From Rhizobiales bacterium UBA3584 (GTDB lineage Bacteria; Pseudomonadota; Alphaproteobacteria; Rhizobiales; Devosiaceae): a stretch of DNA of 36,775 bases. The DNA lies in the NCBI GenBank assembly GCA_002375765.1, contig DFMV01000048.1, positions 1-36,775 on the forward strand, in the 5' to 3' direction. Position numbers and translations under genes: made by a program. Positions within the stretch are counted from its first letter, which is position 1; every line of letters starts with the position of its first letter. Of this stretch, positions 26,654-34,381 are shown piece after piece. The notes below the pieces were generated by a model that did no database searches, was not told the DNA's origin, and worked only from the letters and a program-made list of their open reading frames with translations.

Positions 26654-26681
26654 ATGTAGGCAAAATCTCGGCCATGTTAAG
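26654..26681 (-). promoter_or_regulatory. Candidate promoter of clpS-clpA
   Basis: On the minus strand CTTAAC (26681-26676) and CTACAT (26659-26654) are 16 bases apart, close to the alphaproteobacterial housekeeping pattern CTTGAC / CTATAT. They lie about 50-75 bases before the clpS start. Confidence 0.45.
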
Positions 26682-26741
26682 GGGCGAAAAACCGATCAAT
26701 CAGGTGTGATCGCCCGACACGGTTTTTGCTTCAAGTTTTAA

Positions 26742-26779
26742 GCACTTTACGGATTTGTAACTGCATCGGCCTAAAGTGC
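26742..26779. repeat. Inverted repeat upstream of the dacA-like gene
   Basis: GCACTTTA (26742-26749) and TAAAGTGC (26772-26779) are exact reverse complements 22 bases apart. They lie 110-150 bases before the carboxypeptidase start, in the gap shared with the divergent clpS. A regulatory role is possible; no protein can be assigned. Confidence 0.35.
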
Positions 26780-26891
26780 CTGCAAGTTGGAGTTTCCGGC
26801 GCGCCATCGGGGGACGGGCGCGCGGCAATTCAAGAGTAGAGTACCGGTGCGGCGTTTTTCGTACCGATTGAGTAAAGAGTTGGAGTATCGG

Positions 26892-28460
26892 GTGCCGACC
26901 CTTCTGCGTATCGATTCCGCACGCGTCCCATTTGTGCGCTTTTTTCTCACGGTTCTGATCGCGGCGATGGCCTTTGCCGCCGTTTCGGCTCCGGCGGCAG
27001 CGCAAAGCGTCCCGCGCGCCTATGCCGGTATCGCCGTCGACGCCAAGACCGGCCAGGTCCTCTATCAGGACAATGCCAACGATCTGCGTTATCCCGCCTC
27101 GCTCACCAAGGTGATGACGCTCTATATCCTTTTCCAGGAACTCGAAGCCGGCCGCCTCAGCCTCGACAGCAAGCTTACGGTTTCCGCCCACGCCGCTGCC
27201 GCCGTCCCCACCAAGCTCTACGTGCAGCGCGGATCGACCATCAGCGTCGAAAACGCCATCAAGGCGCTGGTCACCCTTTCGGCCAACGACGTCGCCCGGG
27301 TCATTGGCGAGAACATCTCCGGCACTGAAAGCAAGTTCGGCGAGCGCATGACTCAGACGGCGCGCGCCTTGGGCATGAGCCGCACGACGTACAAGAACGC
27401 CTCTGGCCTTCCAGACAGCGGCCAGGTCACAACCGCGGCCGATCAGGCCACCCTGGCGCGCGCCGTCTATCTGCATTTCCCCCACTATTACGAATATTTC
27501 CAGACCCGCAGCTTCACCTACGGCTCCAAGACGTATGGCAACCACAATGCGCTGCTGGGCCAGAACGGCGTCGATGGCATCAAGACCGGCTATATCAATG
27601 CGTCGGGCTATAATCTGATGACCGCCGCCCGCTCGGGCAACCGCCATATTGTGGTGATCGGACTGGGGTTCAACACCGGCGCGGCCCGCAACGCCCGCGT
27701 CGCCGAACTGGTGCGCACCTACCTGCCCAAGGCCCGCCAGGGCGACTATTGGCGCGAAGCGATGATCCCGCGCCCCACCTTGCTGGGCAATGGTATTGCC
27801 GTGGCCTCCGCAGGTGCCGCCGTGCCGCTTAACCGCCTGCCGCCCGGTCGCCCCGTCAGTCTTCTCCCGGTCATCACCGAGGAACAGGCCATTCAGGTGG
27901 CTTCGCTCAGCCAGGACGCGCCCACCCCGGCGTCCAACGAGCCCGAAACCATCCCCTTCCAGATCGTATCGGCGGACGATATACCGTCCCGCCCGGGCGA
28001 TAACGCCCTCGATCAGGCGACCTATGTCGCAACCGGCGTCATGCCCTCCGAGGCACCGGTCTATCCCGCCGACGACCCGATCGGCGCCTGGATCGCCGAA
28101 TCGCTCCAGCTCGGCCCGCAATCGGGACAGATCCTCGTGCCGCCCGCCCCGATCGCACGTCCGGACGGGCTGTCGCTCGACACCATGAGCACCAACAGCG
28201 CGGCGACCGTTCCCGCCGGCGGCTGGGTGGTTCAGGTCGGTGCCGCTGACAGCGAAGGCAATGCCCAGCAACTGCTGAGCCAAGCCACCCAGACATACGA
28301 CCAGCTCGCAAATCTGCGCGGCTACGTCGAAACCTTCGAGCGCAACGGCGTTCTCTATTATCGCGCCCGTTTCGCCGGCTTTGCCGACCGCACCCAGGCC
28401 AGAACGACCTGCGATGCGCTTTCCGAAGCCTCGATCAACTGCCTCACGGTCCAGGGGTAG
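26892..28460 (+). CDS. D-alanyl-D-alanine carboxypeptidase with C-terminal SPOR domain (PBP5/6 type)
   Basis: A penicillin-binding protein that trims the terminal D-Ala of peptidoglycan stem peptides in the periplasm. About 522 residues. A signal peptide (roughly 1-38, ending in APAAAQS) precedes the peptidase S11 domain, whose active-site motifs are Ser70-x-x-Lys73 in PASLTKVM, Ser130-Ala-Asn132 and Lys231-Thr-Gly233. A long Pro/Ala-rich linker leads to a SPOR domain (about 445-520), which binds denuded glycan at the septum. It thus replaces the usual PBP5 membrane-anchor helix. I use GTG 26892, with GGAG eight bases upstream; a longer ORF from 26787 lacks a ribosome site and would bury the signal peptide. 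Confidence 0.92.
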   Translation: MPTLLRIDSARVPFVRFFLTVLIAAMAFAAVSAPAAAQSVPRAYAGIAVDAKTGQVLYQDNANDLRYPASLTKVMTLYILFQELEAGRLSLDSKLTVSAHAAAAVPTKLYVQRGSTISVENAIKALVTLSANDVARVIGENISGTESKFGERMTQTARALGMSRTTYKNASGLPDSGQVTTAADQATLARAVYLHFPHYYEYFQTRSFTYGSKTYGNHNALLGQNGVDGIKTGYINASGYNLMTAARSGNRHIVVIGLGFNTGAARNARVAELVRTYLPKARQGDYWREAMIPRPTLLGNGIAVASAGAAVPLNRLPPGRPVSLLPVITEEQAIQVASLSQDAPTPASNEPETIPFQIVSADDIPSRPGDNALDQATYVATGVMPSEAPVYPADDPIGAWIAESLQLGPQSGQILVPPAPIARPDGLSLDTMSTNSAATVPAGGWVVQVGAADSEGNAQQLLSQATQTYDQLANLRGYVETFERNGVLYYRARFAGFADRTQARTTCDALSEASINCLTVQG

Positions 28461-28516
28461 CGACCAGAACGACCGCACAGTCTTCGACAATTGGCGCAGA
28501 TGTATGGAGTAGCCCA

Positions 28517-28798
28517 ATGAGCGAAATGACCCGACTTTCTGAGCTTGGCCAGTTCCAGCCCCGCTCGCCACTCGCCTCGGATGACGACGCGGTTCGCGCG
28601 GAATCCCTGCGTCTGCTGGCGCGCGGCCTTGGAGAAAACAAGCCCGTGCACCGGCGTATGTCCGACATGCTGTCAGTCGTTCTGGCACTGTCGTCGCGCA
28701 CGCGCCGCATGGTTCTGCCCAAGGTGTCGGTCGATATCGACGTCTTCAGTCCCGCCGGCCGTCGCGCTCTGCGCATGTACATGCCCCAGGAAGACTGA
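28517..28798 (+). CDS. Unrecognised 93-residue protein
   Basis: A small, soluble, charged protein I cannot place in a family. It is Arg-rich in the middle (ESLRLLARGLGENKPVHRRM) with a predicted helix, then a hydrophobic segment MLSVVLALSS and a beta-like C-terminus KVSVDIDVFSPAGRRALRMY. The hydrophobic stretch is too short for a membrane helix. A GGAG lies eight bases before the ATG, and the frame has normal coding bias, so it is probably real. It lies 56 bases after the carboxypeptidase and directly before the EcfG-type promoter of the SDR gene. Confidence 0.7.
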   Translation: MSEMTRLSELGQFQPRSPLASDDDAVRAESLRLLARGLGENKPVHRRMSDMLSVVLALSSRTRRMVLPKVSVDIDVFSPAGRRALRMYMPQED

Positions 28799-28808
28799 CC
28801 AACCGGAC

Positions 28809-28833
28809 GGAACCGCCCGTCTTTGCTGGCGTT
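28809..28833 (+). promoter_or_regulatory. EcfG-type general stress promoter of the SDR gene
   Basis: GGAAC (28809-28813) and CGTT (28830-28833) are separated by exactly 16 bases, the consensus for the alphaproteobacterial general-stress sigma factor EcfG (GGAAC-N16/17-CGTT). The start codon follows about 28 bases later, after a GGAGG ribosome site. Confidence 0.7.
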
Positions 28834-28861
28834 GCCTTGGGTATCGGCAACGGAGGCAGAC

Positions 28862-29641
28862 ATGGCACTTGAAGGCAGAATTGCATTGGTGACCGGGGGC
28901 GGCTCCGGTTTGGGCCGGGCCAGCGCCCTCAAGCTGGCCGCCGAAGGCGCAGACATTGCCCTGCTTAGCCGCACGATGGAAGAGGTGGACGCCGTCTGCC
29001 TCGAAATCACCCGACTGGGGCGCAAGGCCCTGCCCCTCTATGCCGACATATCCGACGTCGCCGACATGCAGGCAGCGTTCGATCAGATCACCGAAACCTT
29101 CGGGCGGCTCGATATCGTCTTTGCCAATGCCGGAATCAACGGCACCTGGGCGCCGCTCGAGGAGCTGACGGTCGAAGACTGGGACAAGACCAACGCCGTC
29201 AACCTGCGCGGCACGTTCCTCACACTCCATCACGCCGTCCCGCTGATGAAGGAACACGGCGGCTCGATCATCATCACCTCTTCGATCAACGGCACCCGCA
29301 CATTCACCACGGCCGGCGCTTCGGCCTATTCGACCACCAAGGCCGGTCAACTGGCGCTGACCCAGATGGCCGCGCTCGAGTTGGCCAAGCACCGCATCCG
29401 CGTCAACGCCATCTGCCCCGGCGCCATCGAAAGCCAGATAGATCAGAACACCGAACAGCGTAACGTGGAAATGGCGGCAGAGCCTGCCTACTACCCCGAC
29501 GGCGATATCCCGCTCACGGATGGAAAGCCGGGCAAGGCCGAAGAAATTGCCGATCTCGTCTGTTTCTTGAGCTCGGACTCTTCGCGACACATCACCGGCA
29601 CGCCCATCTGGATCGACGGGGCGCAGTCACTGCTCGTCTGA
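28862..29641 (+). CDS. Short-chain dehydrogenase/reductase (SDR)
   Basis: A 259-residue classical SDR. The cofactor loop is VTGGGSGLGRASA near 10-22, the NAG motif is in FANAGING near 86-93, and the catalytic Ser is in SIIITSSING with Tyr-x3-Lys in AYSTTKAG. ICPGAIES follows, and the C-terminal block SSRHITGTPIWIDGAQSLL is complete. NAD(P)-dependent oxidation or reduction of an unknown alcohol or ketone. ATG 28862 is chosen because GGAGG is five bases upstream; a longer frame from 28823 would cover the promoter. The EcfG-type promoter suggests a role in the general stress response. Confidence 0.92.
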   Translation: MALEGRIALVTGGGSGLGRASALKLAAEGADIALLSRTMEEVDAVCLEITRLGRKALPLYADISDVADMQAAFDQITETFGRLDIVFANAGINGTWAPLEELTVEDWDKTNAVNLRGTFLTLHHAVPLMKEHGGSIIITSSINGTRTFTTAGASAYSTTKAGQLALTQMAALELAKHRIRVNAICPGAIESQIDQNTEQRNVEMAAEPAYYPDGDIPLTDGKPGKAEEIADLVCFLSSDSSRHITGTPIWIDGAQSLLV

Positions 29642-29649
29642 AAAAGGAC

Positions 29650-30522
29650 CTAGACCGTTCCGGCCAGCACCCGCTGGCCGCGCTGCGCCGGTTGCGCCTC
29701 GCTCCGGCGCTTGCCAGAGAGATTAAGAGCGTCGAGCAACAGCCGGTATTCCTGGCGCGCGCCGATATGGCTCATGGTCGGCGCTCCACCCAGAGCGTCT
29801 TCGTCGAGCGGATCGAAAACCGTCATGCCGATCGGAAACAGCGACCGGAAAATCACGCGCTCGGCAATGCCATCCGCGACGCGGCATCCGACGCGGTCGG
29901 CAACGTTTTCCAGCCCCGTCCGCACCAGCCGCGTGTTGCGCGAGTTGAGCGTGGAAATGCGGTTGCGCACCATCAGCCAGTCGATTGTGCGCCCGTCGAT
30001 GGCCAGACGCTCGCGGCGTGATCGCTGGACGAGGCGCGTATAATGGCCCAATTCGATCAAGGTTCCGCTGTCAGGCTCAACCTTGGCGATGACATCGAGA
30101 TCGATCAGGCTGTCGTTGAGCGGTGTAATCAGCGTGTCGGCCAGTGAATGGGCAATACGCGTGAGGTGGGTATCAAATCCGGGCGTATCGACGATCAGAT
30201 AGTCGACGTCCCGCTCCACTTCAGCCACCGCCTGGCGGAACATTTCGAATTCCATGTCCGCATTTTTTTCGCGCGAGTCGCCTCGCCCCTGCGGCAGGTG
30301 GAAATGGGTGGAATGGGGAACCGAAAGGCCGTGGGCGCTGGACCATTCCCGGCGATTGCGCACATAGGTCGTGAGCGTATGCTGACGGCTGTCGGCATCG
30401 ATGGTGGCAACACGAAAGCCTTCATAAAGCAGATGAACGGCGAGGTGAATCGCCGTGGTGGATTTACCCGAGCCACCCTTTTCATTGCCCAGAACGATGA
30501 CGTGCGCGTTCGATCGCTGCAT
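29650..30522 (-). CDS. mipZ: MipZ-type division-plane ATPase (ParA/MinD family)
   Basis: A 290-residue P-loop ATPase. The deviant Walker A GNEKGGSGKSTTAIHLA has Lys15 and Lys20; ATIDADSRQHTLTTY and DYLIVDTPGFDTHLT are the next blocks. This pattern, with LMVRNRISTLNSRN further on, is that of MipZ. In Caulobacter MipZ forms a bipolar gradient with ParB and inhibits FtsZ away from midcell. ATG 30522 is used; an upstream in-frame extension to 30588 is unlike the family. Its 3' end lies eight bases from the convergent SDR gene, and a CGGCCAGC/GCTGGCCG stem sits in its last codons. Confidence 0.93.
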   Translation of the reverse strand: MQRSNAHVIVLGNEKGGSGKSTTAIHLAVHLLYEGFRVATIDADSRQHTLTTYVRNRREWSSAHGLSVPHSTHFHLPQGRGDSREKNADMEFEMFRQAVAEVERDVDYLIVDTPGFDTHLTRIAHSLADTLITPLNDSLIDLDVIAKVEPDSGTLIELGHYTRLVQRSRRERLAIDGRTIDWLMVRNRISTLNSRNTRLVRTGLENVADRVGCRVADGIAERVIFRSLFPIGMTVFDPLDEDALGGAPTMSHIGARQEYRLLLDALNLSGKRRSEAQPAQRGQRVLAGTV

Positions 30523-30557
30523 TGATTCGACTCTAACCCATGCCCCAAAAAAGCGTT

Positions 30558-30595
30558 GCACAGCTTGTGTGCTTCGTAAAACCCGCACAAGTGCG
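30558..30595. repeat. Two short palindromes upstream of mipZ
   Basis: GCACA-GCTTG-TGTGC (30558-30572) and CGCAC-AA-GTGCG (30584-30595) lie 36-73 bases before the mipZ start. Both carry a GCAC/GTGC core, so they could be a pair of binding sites for one regulator. No factor can be named. Confidence 0.3.
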
Positions 30596-30706
30596 AATAT
30601 TGCGCCTTGGGGTCAGCTTAGCTCGTATTTGATTTACATTTTATAAACGAATGGCCGGCACGCGTTTGGCGCACCGACCAGCCGAATCAAGTTCGCGGGG
30701 TGACGA

Positions 30707-31108
30707 TCAGATCCAATATGGCGGCACGCCATAATAGGTGTAGATATCCATGGCGCGCTGACGATCGTTCCATTCGAAATCATCGTCGGCGTTGTAGCGC
30801 GGCGCGTTGTCAAGGTCCGCTTTCGAGATATCGGTGCGATAGCCGCCAAGGCTCTCGTCATAGGTCAGCTTGGCCCAGGGGATCGGATAGTGGTCGTCCC
30901 CGATGCCCAGAAAGCCGCCAAAGCTGAGAACGGCATAGCCAACCTTGCCGCTGAGCTTGTCGATCATGACCCGTTCGATGGTGCCGATCTTGTCATTGGC
31001 CAGGCTGTAAACGGCGGTGCCTTCGACCTTGTCGCTACCGATCAGATTGCCGGTTTCGCGCCTGTCGAGATCGCGGGCCCGCAAGCCGTTGTCTGTCCTC
31101 GGATCCAT
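30707..31108 (-). CDS. PRC-barrel domain protein
   Basis: A 133-residue protein with a PRC-barrel: LIGSDKVEGTAVYSLANDKIGTIERVMIDKLSGKVGYAVLSFGGFLGIGDDHYPIPW at about residues 23-78 is the signature of the stand-alone PRC proteins common in Hyphomicrobiales. The C-terminus is acidic and aromatic (DDDFEWNDRQRAMDIYTYYG). Function unknown; related genes are frequent in general-stress regulons. ATG 31108 is preceded by ACGGAGA. A consensus EcfG promoter lies just upstream. Confidence 0.9.
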   Translation of the reverse strand: MDPRTDNGLRARDLDRRETGNLIGSDKVEGTAVYSLANDKIGTIERVMIDKLSGKVGYAVLSFGGFLGIGDDHYPIPWAKLTYDESLGGYRTDISKADLDNAPRYNADDDFEWNDRQRAMDIYTYYGVPPYWI

Positions 31109-31142
31109 TGTCAGTCTCCGTTGCTGGTTGCACTGCACCGTC

Positions 31143-31167
31143 AACGGAATGGACTCCTGCGAGTTCC
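31143..31167 (-). promoter_or_regulatory. EcfG-type general stress promoter of the PRC-barrel gene
   Basis: On the minus strand GGAAC (31167-31163) and CGTT (31146-31143) are separated by exactly 16 bases, the EcfG consensus. The start codon lies about 35 bases downstream. Confidence 0.75.
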
Positions 31168-31205
31168 AGCCTGAAATAACTAAGGCAGGGTATCATCGGA
31201 TCGGC

Positions 31206-31628
31206 TCAAAGAAGCCCCAGTTGGGCCAGTTCTTCGGCCATGCCTTCGGGCGGAGCGTCCTCGCCTGCCCGGGCAAGATCGGGCGGGGCGTCCTTGGGTT
31301 GCAGATAGCGCCAGCCCTGGAAAGGGCGACGCGGATAGGGCGCTGTGCGGATCAGTTCAGGCTCCATCACGATGTCGCAGCACGACCGGCCCTCCCCGTC
31401 GGTCTCAGACTTGAGGTCCGCAATCACCTGCCGCGCCCGGATCGCACCGGCAATAACCCAGTATAACGATCCCTGCCCCACGATTTCATCGGCTCTTTTG
31501 GGCATCATGCGCGTACGATGAACGTTAAGGCCATCGGGACGTCCGAACCCCTGCTCACGGCGCAGGGCCCGCCATTCGATCAATTCCTCGACCGAGGAAA
31601 CGCCAACACAAAGCTTGATGATATGCAT
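31206..31628 (-). CDS. DUF1489 protein
   Basis: A 140-residue soluble protein of DUF1489, a family of unknown function mostly found in Alphaproteobacteria. It begins MHIIKLCVGVSSVEELIEW and contains the conserved HRTRMMPKRADEIVGQGSLYWVI and PRRPFQGWRYL blocks. The start at ATG 31628 follows a terminator-like hairpin by 13 bases, so its expression may depend on read-through or on a promoter hidden in that leader. A longer frame to 31793 is a chance extension. Confidence 0.88.
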   Translation of the reverse strand: MHIIKLCVGVSSVEELIEWRALRREQGFGRPDGLNVHRTRMMPKRADEIVGQGSLYWVIAGAIRARQVIADLKSETDGEGRSCCDIVMEPELIRTAPYPRRPFQGWRYLQPKDAPPDLARAGEDAPPEGMAEELAQLGLL

Positions 31629-31640
31629 GGGGAACCACCC

Positions 31641-31678
31641 AAAAAGAAAATGGGGCGACCGTTTCCGGGCACCCCATT
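31641..31678 (-). terminator. Terminator-like hairpin before DUF1489
   Basis: On the minus strand AATGGGG (31678-31672) pairs with CCCCATT (31655-31649) and is followed by a T-rich tract, TTCTTTTT. It ends the transcript of the 33-codon ORF upstream, or acts as an attenuator for DUF1489. Confidence 0.7.
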
Positions 31679-31714
31679 GTCGTATCTGAATCCGTCTCTT
31701 GCCGAAAGGCCGTA

Positions 31715-31816
31715 TCAGGCGCCAGCAATGACAGAAACAATGAAACCGAGCGAGATCAAGCCGACACATGTCCAGCTTGCGGCTCGCCAGCATACGGCCT
31801 TGGATTGGCTACGCAT
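31715..31816 (-). CDS. Small 33-residue membrane peptide
   Basis: The ORF begins MRSQSKAVCWRAAS and continues into one hydrophobic helix (about residues 15-32, VGLISLGFIVSVIAGA) before a TGA stop. AGGAG lies five bases before the ATG, a better ribosome site than many genes here have. The K-A-V-x-W-R opening recalls the first helix of DUF2061 proteins, but the rest of that domain is missing in all three frames, so it could be a remnant or an independent small protein. An intrinsic terminator follows 36 bases after the stop. A perfect inverted repeat CGGTGAG/CTCACCG (31843-31870) lies just upstream. Confidence 0.55.
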   Translation of the reverse strand: MRSQSKAVCWRAASWTCVGLISLGFIVSVIAGA

Positions 31817-31842
31817 GCAAGCTCCTTGCGCTGTTGCAAAAT

Positions 31843-31870
31843 CGGTGAGCGCCATCTCTGTCACTCACCG
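31843..31870. repeat. Inverted repeat upstream of the small membrane peptide
   Basis: CGGTGAG (31843-31849) and CTCACCG (31864-31870) are exact reverse complements 14 bases apart, 26 bases before the small ORF start. It may be an operator or a leader hairpin. The sequence beyond it towards mgtE (31871-31970) shows no gene. Confidence 0.35.
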
Positions 31871-31970
31871 GTAACGCCTAATTAACTACGCAGCGCCGGT
31901 TAAGCAAGCCATGTTTAGGCCACATTCACGCAAATCACGCTTGCAATCCACGCATGGCTGCGAATCACCT

Positions 31971-33380
31971 TCAAAACAGGCCGAACCACCAGCCGGCGAG
32001 GGCCAGGAAGGCGAAAAAGCCGATAACGTCGGTAAACGTCATGACAAAAGTCGAGGACGCAACGGCCGGATCGATCTTGAGCCTGTTGAGCAGCATCGGA
32101 ATGAGGATGCCACAGCCACCGGCGACGATCATGTTGACCACCATCGCCATGCCGATCACCAGCCCCAGCGCCGGGTTGGCGAAGCGGAAACCGGTAATGA
32201 CCCCCAGCAATACCGCAAAGATCACGCCATTGGTCAGCCCGACGAGCAATTCGCGTCGGATCAGGCGCCAGGCGTTGTTCTTGTCCAGTTCCCTTTGCGA
32301 AATGGCGCGCACCGTCACTGTCATGGTCTGCGTGCCCGCTACCCCGCCCATGGAAGCGACGATGGGCATCAGCACGGCCAGTGCGACCATTTGCTCGATC
32401 GTGCCGTCGAACAGCCCGATAACCAGCGAGGCAAGCGTTGCCGTGCCCAGATTGACCAGCAGCCAGGTCGCGCGGCTGCGCACGACGCCCGGCACTGTGC
32501 GCGAAATGTCCTCGTCGCCCACGCCGCCGAGACGGTGGATATCCTCGCTGGCCTCTTCATTTATGACGTCGACGATGTCGTCGATGGTCAGGACGCCCAC
32601 CAGTCGCCTGCTCTCATCGACCACCGCCACTTCGACCTGATCGTAGCGCTCGAAGATGCGTGCCGCCTCCTCCTGATCGAGCGTGGCGTCGATCTGGCGG
32701 ATCTGGGTGTTCATGATGTCTTCGATGCGCGTCGCCCTTTGCACACGAAGAATGCGGTCGAGCGGGATCGTGCCCAGCAGGTTGAAACCCGGGTCGACGA
32801 CATAGATCTGGTAGAAATCGTCGGGCAGATCATCATTGGTCCGCAGATAGTCGATGGTTTGCCCTACCGTCCAGAACGGCGGGATGGCAATGAAATCGGT
32901 CTGCATCCGCCGCCCGGCGGAGTCCTCTGGAAAATCAAGGCTGCGTTTGAGCGAGATGCGGTCGAAAGCCGGCATTTGCGCCAGAATTTCGTCCCGGTCC
33001 TCCGCGTCGATATCTTCGAGAATGTAAACGGCATCGTCGCTGTCGAGATCGGCGACACCTCGCGCGATCTCGGCGTTCGGCAGCTCGTCCATAAGCTCGA
33101 TACGAACCGAATCGTCGACCTCGGTCAGCGCCGAATAGTCGAAGGCATCGCCAAGCAGCGTAACAAGCTGAACCCGCTCGTCGGCCGGCAAGGCCTCGAT
33201 GACATCGCCCGTTTCCGATTCATGGAGCGGCTCCATGCGCTTGCGCAGCGCCTCGGAATCCCCCGCCTCGATCTCGGCGCGGAGCGCTTCATACCAATCG
33301 GAGCGAAGCCGACCGTCCGCATCATAGATGCTTTCGGGGTTTTCGTCGGGTTCCGGTCCGGTCGGTGCAGCGTCTTCCAT
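31971..33380 (-). CDS. mgtE: Magnesium transporter MgtE
   Basis: A 469-residue Mg2+ channel of the inner membrane. The N-terminal helical MgtE_N domain covers about 30-150 (ESETGDVIEALPADERVQL). Two CBS domains occupy about 160-285 (DFIAIPPFWTVGQTIDYLR; VVDESRRLVGVLTIDDIVDVI), and five membrane helices fill about 310-469. The pore and metal-selectivity segment AVLMPIVASMGGVAGTQTMTV and the C-terminal FTDVIGFFAFL are intact. In the known MgtE structure the cytoplasmic domains sense Mg2+ and close the pore. GGAGAG lies six bases before the ATG. No Mg2+ riboswitch was seen in the 200-base leader. Confidence 0.96.
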   Translation of the reverse strand: MEDAAPTGPEPDENPESIYDADGRLRSDWYEALRAEIEAGDSEALRKRMEPLHESETGDVIEALPADERVQLVTLLGDAFDYSALTEVDDSVRIELMDELPNAEIARGVADLDSDDAVYILEDIDAEDRDEILAQMPAFDRISLKRSLDFPEDSAGRRMQTDFIAIPPFWTVGQTIDYLRTNDDLPDDFYQIYVVDPGFNLLGTIPLDRILRVQRATRIEDIMNTQIRQIDATLDQEEAARIFERYDQVEVAVVDESRRLVGVLTIDDIVDVINEEASEDIHRLGGVGDEDISRTVPGVVRSRATWLLVNLGTATLASLVIGLFDGTIEQMVALAVLMPIVASMGGVAGTQTMTVTVRAISQRELDKNNAWRLIRRELLVGLTNGVIFAVLLGVITGFRFANPALGLVIGMAMVVNMIVAGGCGILIPMLLNRLKIDPAVASSTFVMTFTDVIGFFAFLALAGWWFGLF

Positions 33381-33580
33381 GCAACTCTCCTTCCCGGTTT
33401 TTCGCGAAGCCGCGACTCTTGGCTCTGGCTATGGCGTAACCCATCCGCCCGCCATTTGCCACAGCACAATCGCATGGCAGCCACCCACCGCCGGCGCGCG
33501 CTAAGTAGTTTAGCCTAAAGCCATATAAGGACACCCTTATCGTCGACCGCACCACATTGCAGCACGCAATGGAGGCGGCA

Positions 33581-34366
33581 ATGAGCATCGGCGGCCATAG
33601 GCTCAAAGAGTGGATACCGATCGCGGCATGGACGGCGTGCGGACCGCTGTTCTGCGTTCTGGTGGCGCTTGGTTACAACATCATGACATTTGCGGGCTTT
33701 CCCTCGGAAATCAGGGTCCGCGCAGCCCTCGCGGCGATCATTGTGCCGTTTGGGCTGGCCACCCCGTTCTTTTTCTATTTTTCGATCAAGCTGCGCGAAC
33801 TGGCATCGGCCAATAGACAGCTCAGTCTTCTGGCCGCCACCGATGGCCTCACCAATTGCCTCAACCGGACGGCCTTCACCGCGCTGGTCGAGGCCCGGCT
33901 CGAGGCGCTGGTCCCGCAAGGCGATCACGTCCACGGCGCCCTGCTGGTCATCGATGCAGACAATTTCAAACAGATCAACGACCGCTTCGGACATCACAAT
34001 GGCGATATCGCCCTGACCCTGATCGCCCGTGCCATCCGCTCTTCGGTCCGCGCCGGCGACAATGTCGGTCGCCTGGGCGGCGAGGAATTTGGCGTCTTCC
34101 TGCCCGTCGTCGACCGCTATGGCGCCGAAACGGTCGCCGAACGGCTGCGGCGCGCAGTCGAAAAACTCGCCTTTGTCGCCGACGGCCACCACCACCAGCT
34201 TACCGTAAGCGTGGGCGGCGTCGTGTTCGACCGCCGCACCGGCTTTGAGGAACTGTTCAGGCTGGCCGACGAACGGCTCTACGCCGCCAAGAATGAGGGC
34301 CGCAACACTGTCCGGCTGATCGGCTGCGCCACAAGCGGCGCCGGCTTTGCAATCCTCGACGCGTAA
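33581..34366 (+). CDS. Membrane-anchored diguanylate cyclase (GGDEF)
   Basis: A 261-residue protein with two membrane helices (about 12-38 and 47-68), a short coiled segment (KLRELASANRQLSLLA) and a GGDEF domain. GGEEF is at 166-170 with DADNFKQINDRFGHHNGD before it, so catalysis of cyclic di-GMP formation is expected. The inhibitory RxxD site is present (RAGD, 157-160). ATG 33581 is chosen because GGAGG lies five bases upstream; longer starts at 33557 or 33569 include that site. Divergent from mgtE across 200 bases that hold only short repeats (TTTAG-C-CTAAA; ATAAGG-acac-CCTTAT). Confidence 0.92.
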   Translation: MSIGGHRLKEWIPIAAWTACGPLFCVLVALGYNIMTFAGFPSEIRVRAALAAIIVPFGLATPFFFYFSIKLRELASANRQLSLLAATDGLTNCLNRTAFTALVEARLEALVPQGDHVHGALLVIDADNFKQINDRFGHHNGDIALTLIARAIRSSVRAGDNVGRLGGEEFGVFLPVVDRYGAETVAERLRRAVEKLAFVADGHHHQLTVSVGGVVFDRRTGFEELFRLADERLYAAKNEGRNTVRLIGCATSGAGFAILDA

Positions 34367-34381
34367 AGCTATTTAGCCTCA

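Noticed and set aside
29661..29680. The CGGCCAGC/GCTGGCCG stem at the end of mipZ as a terminator
   Set aside because: It lies inside the coding region and is not followed directly by a T-tract.
33381..33580. A magnesium riboswitch in the mgtE leader
   Set aside because: No conserved M-box elements or long leader helices were visible; only short AT-rich palindromes occur.
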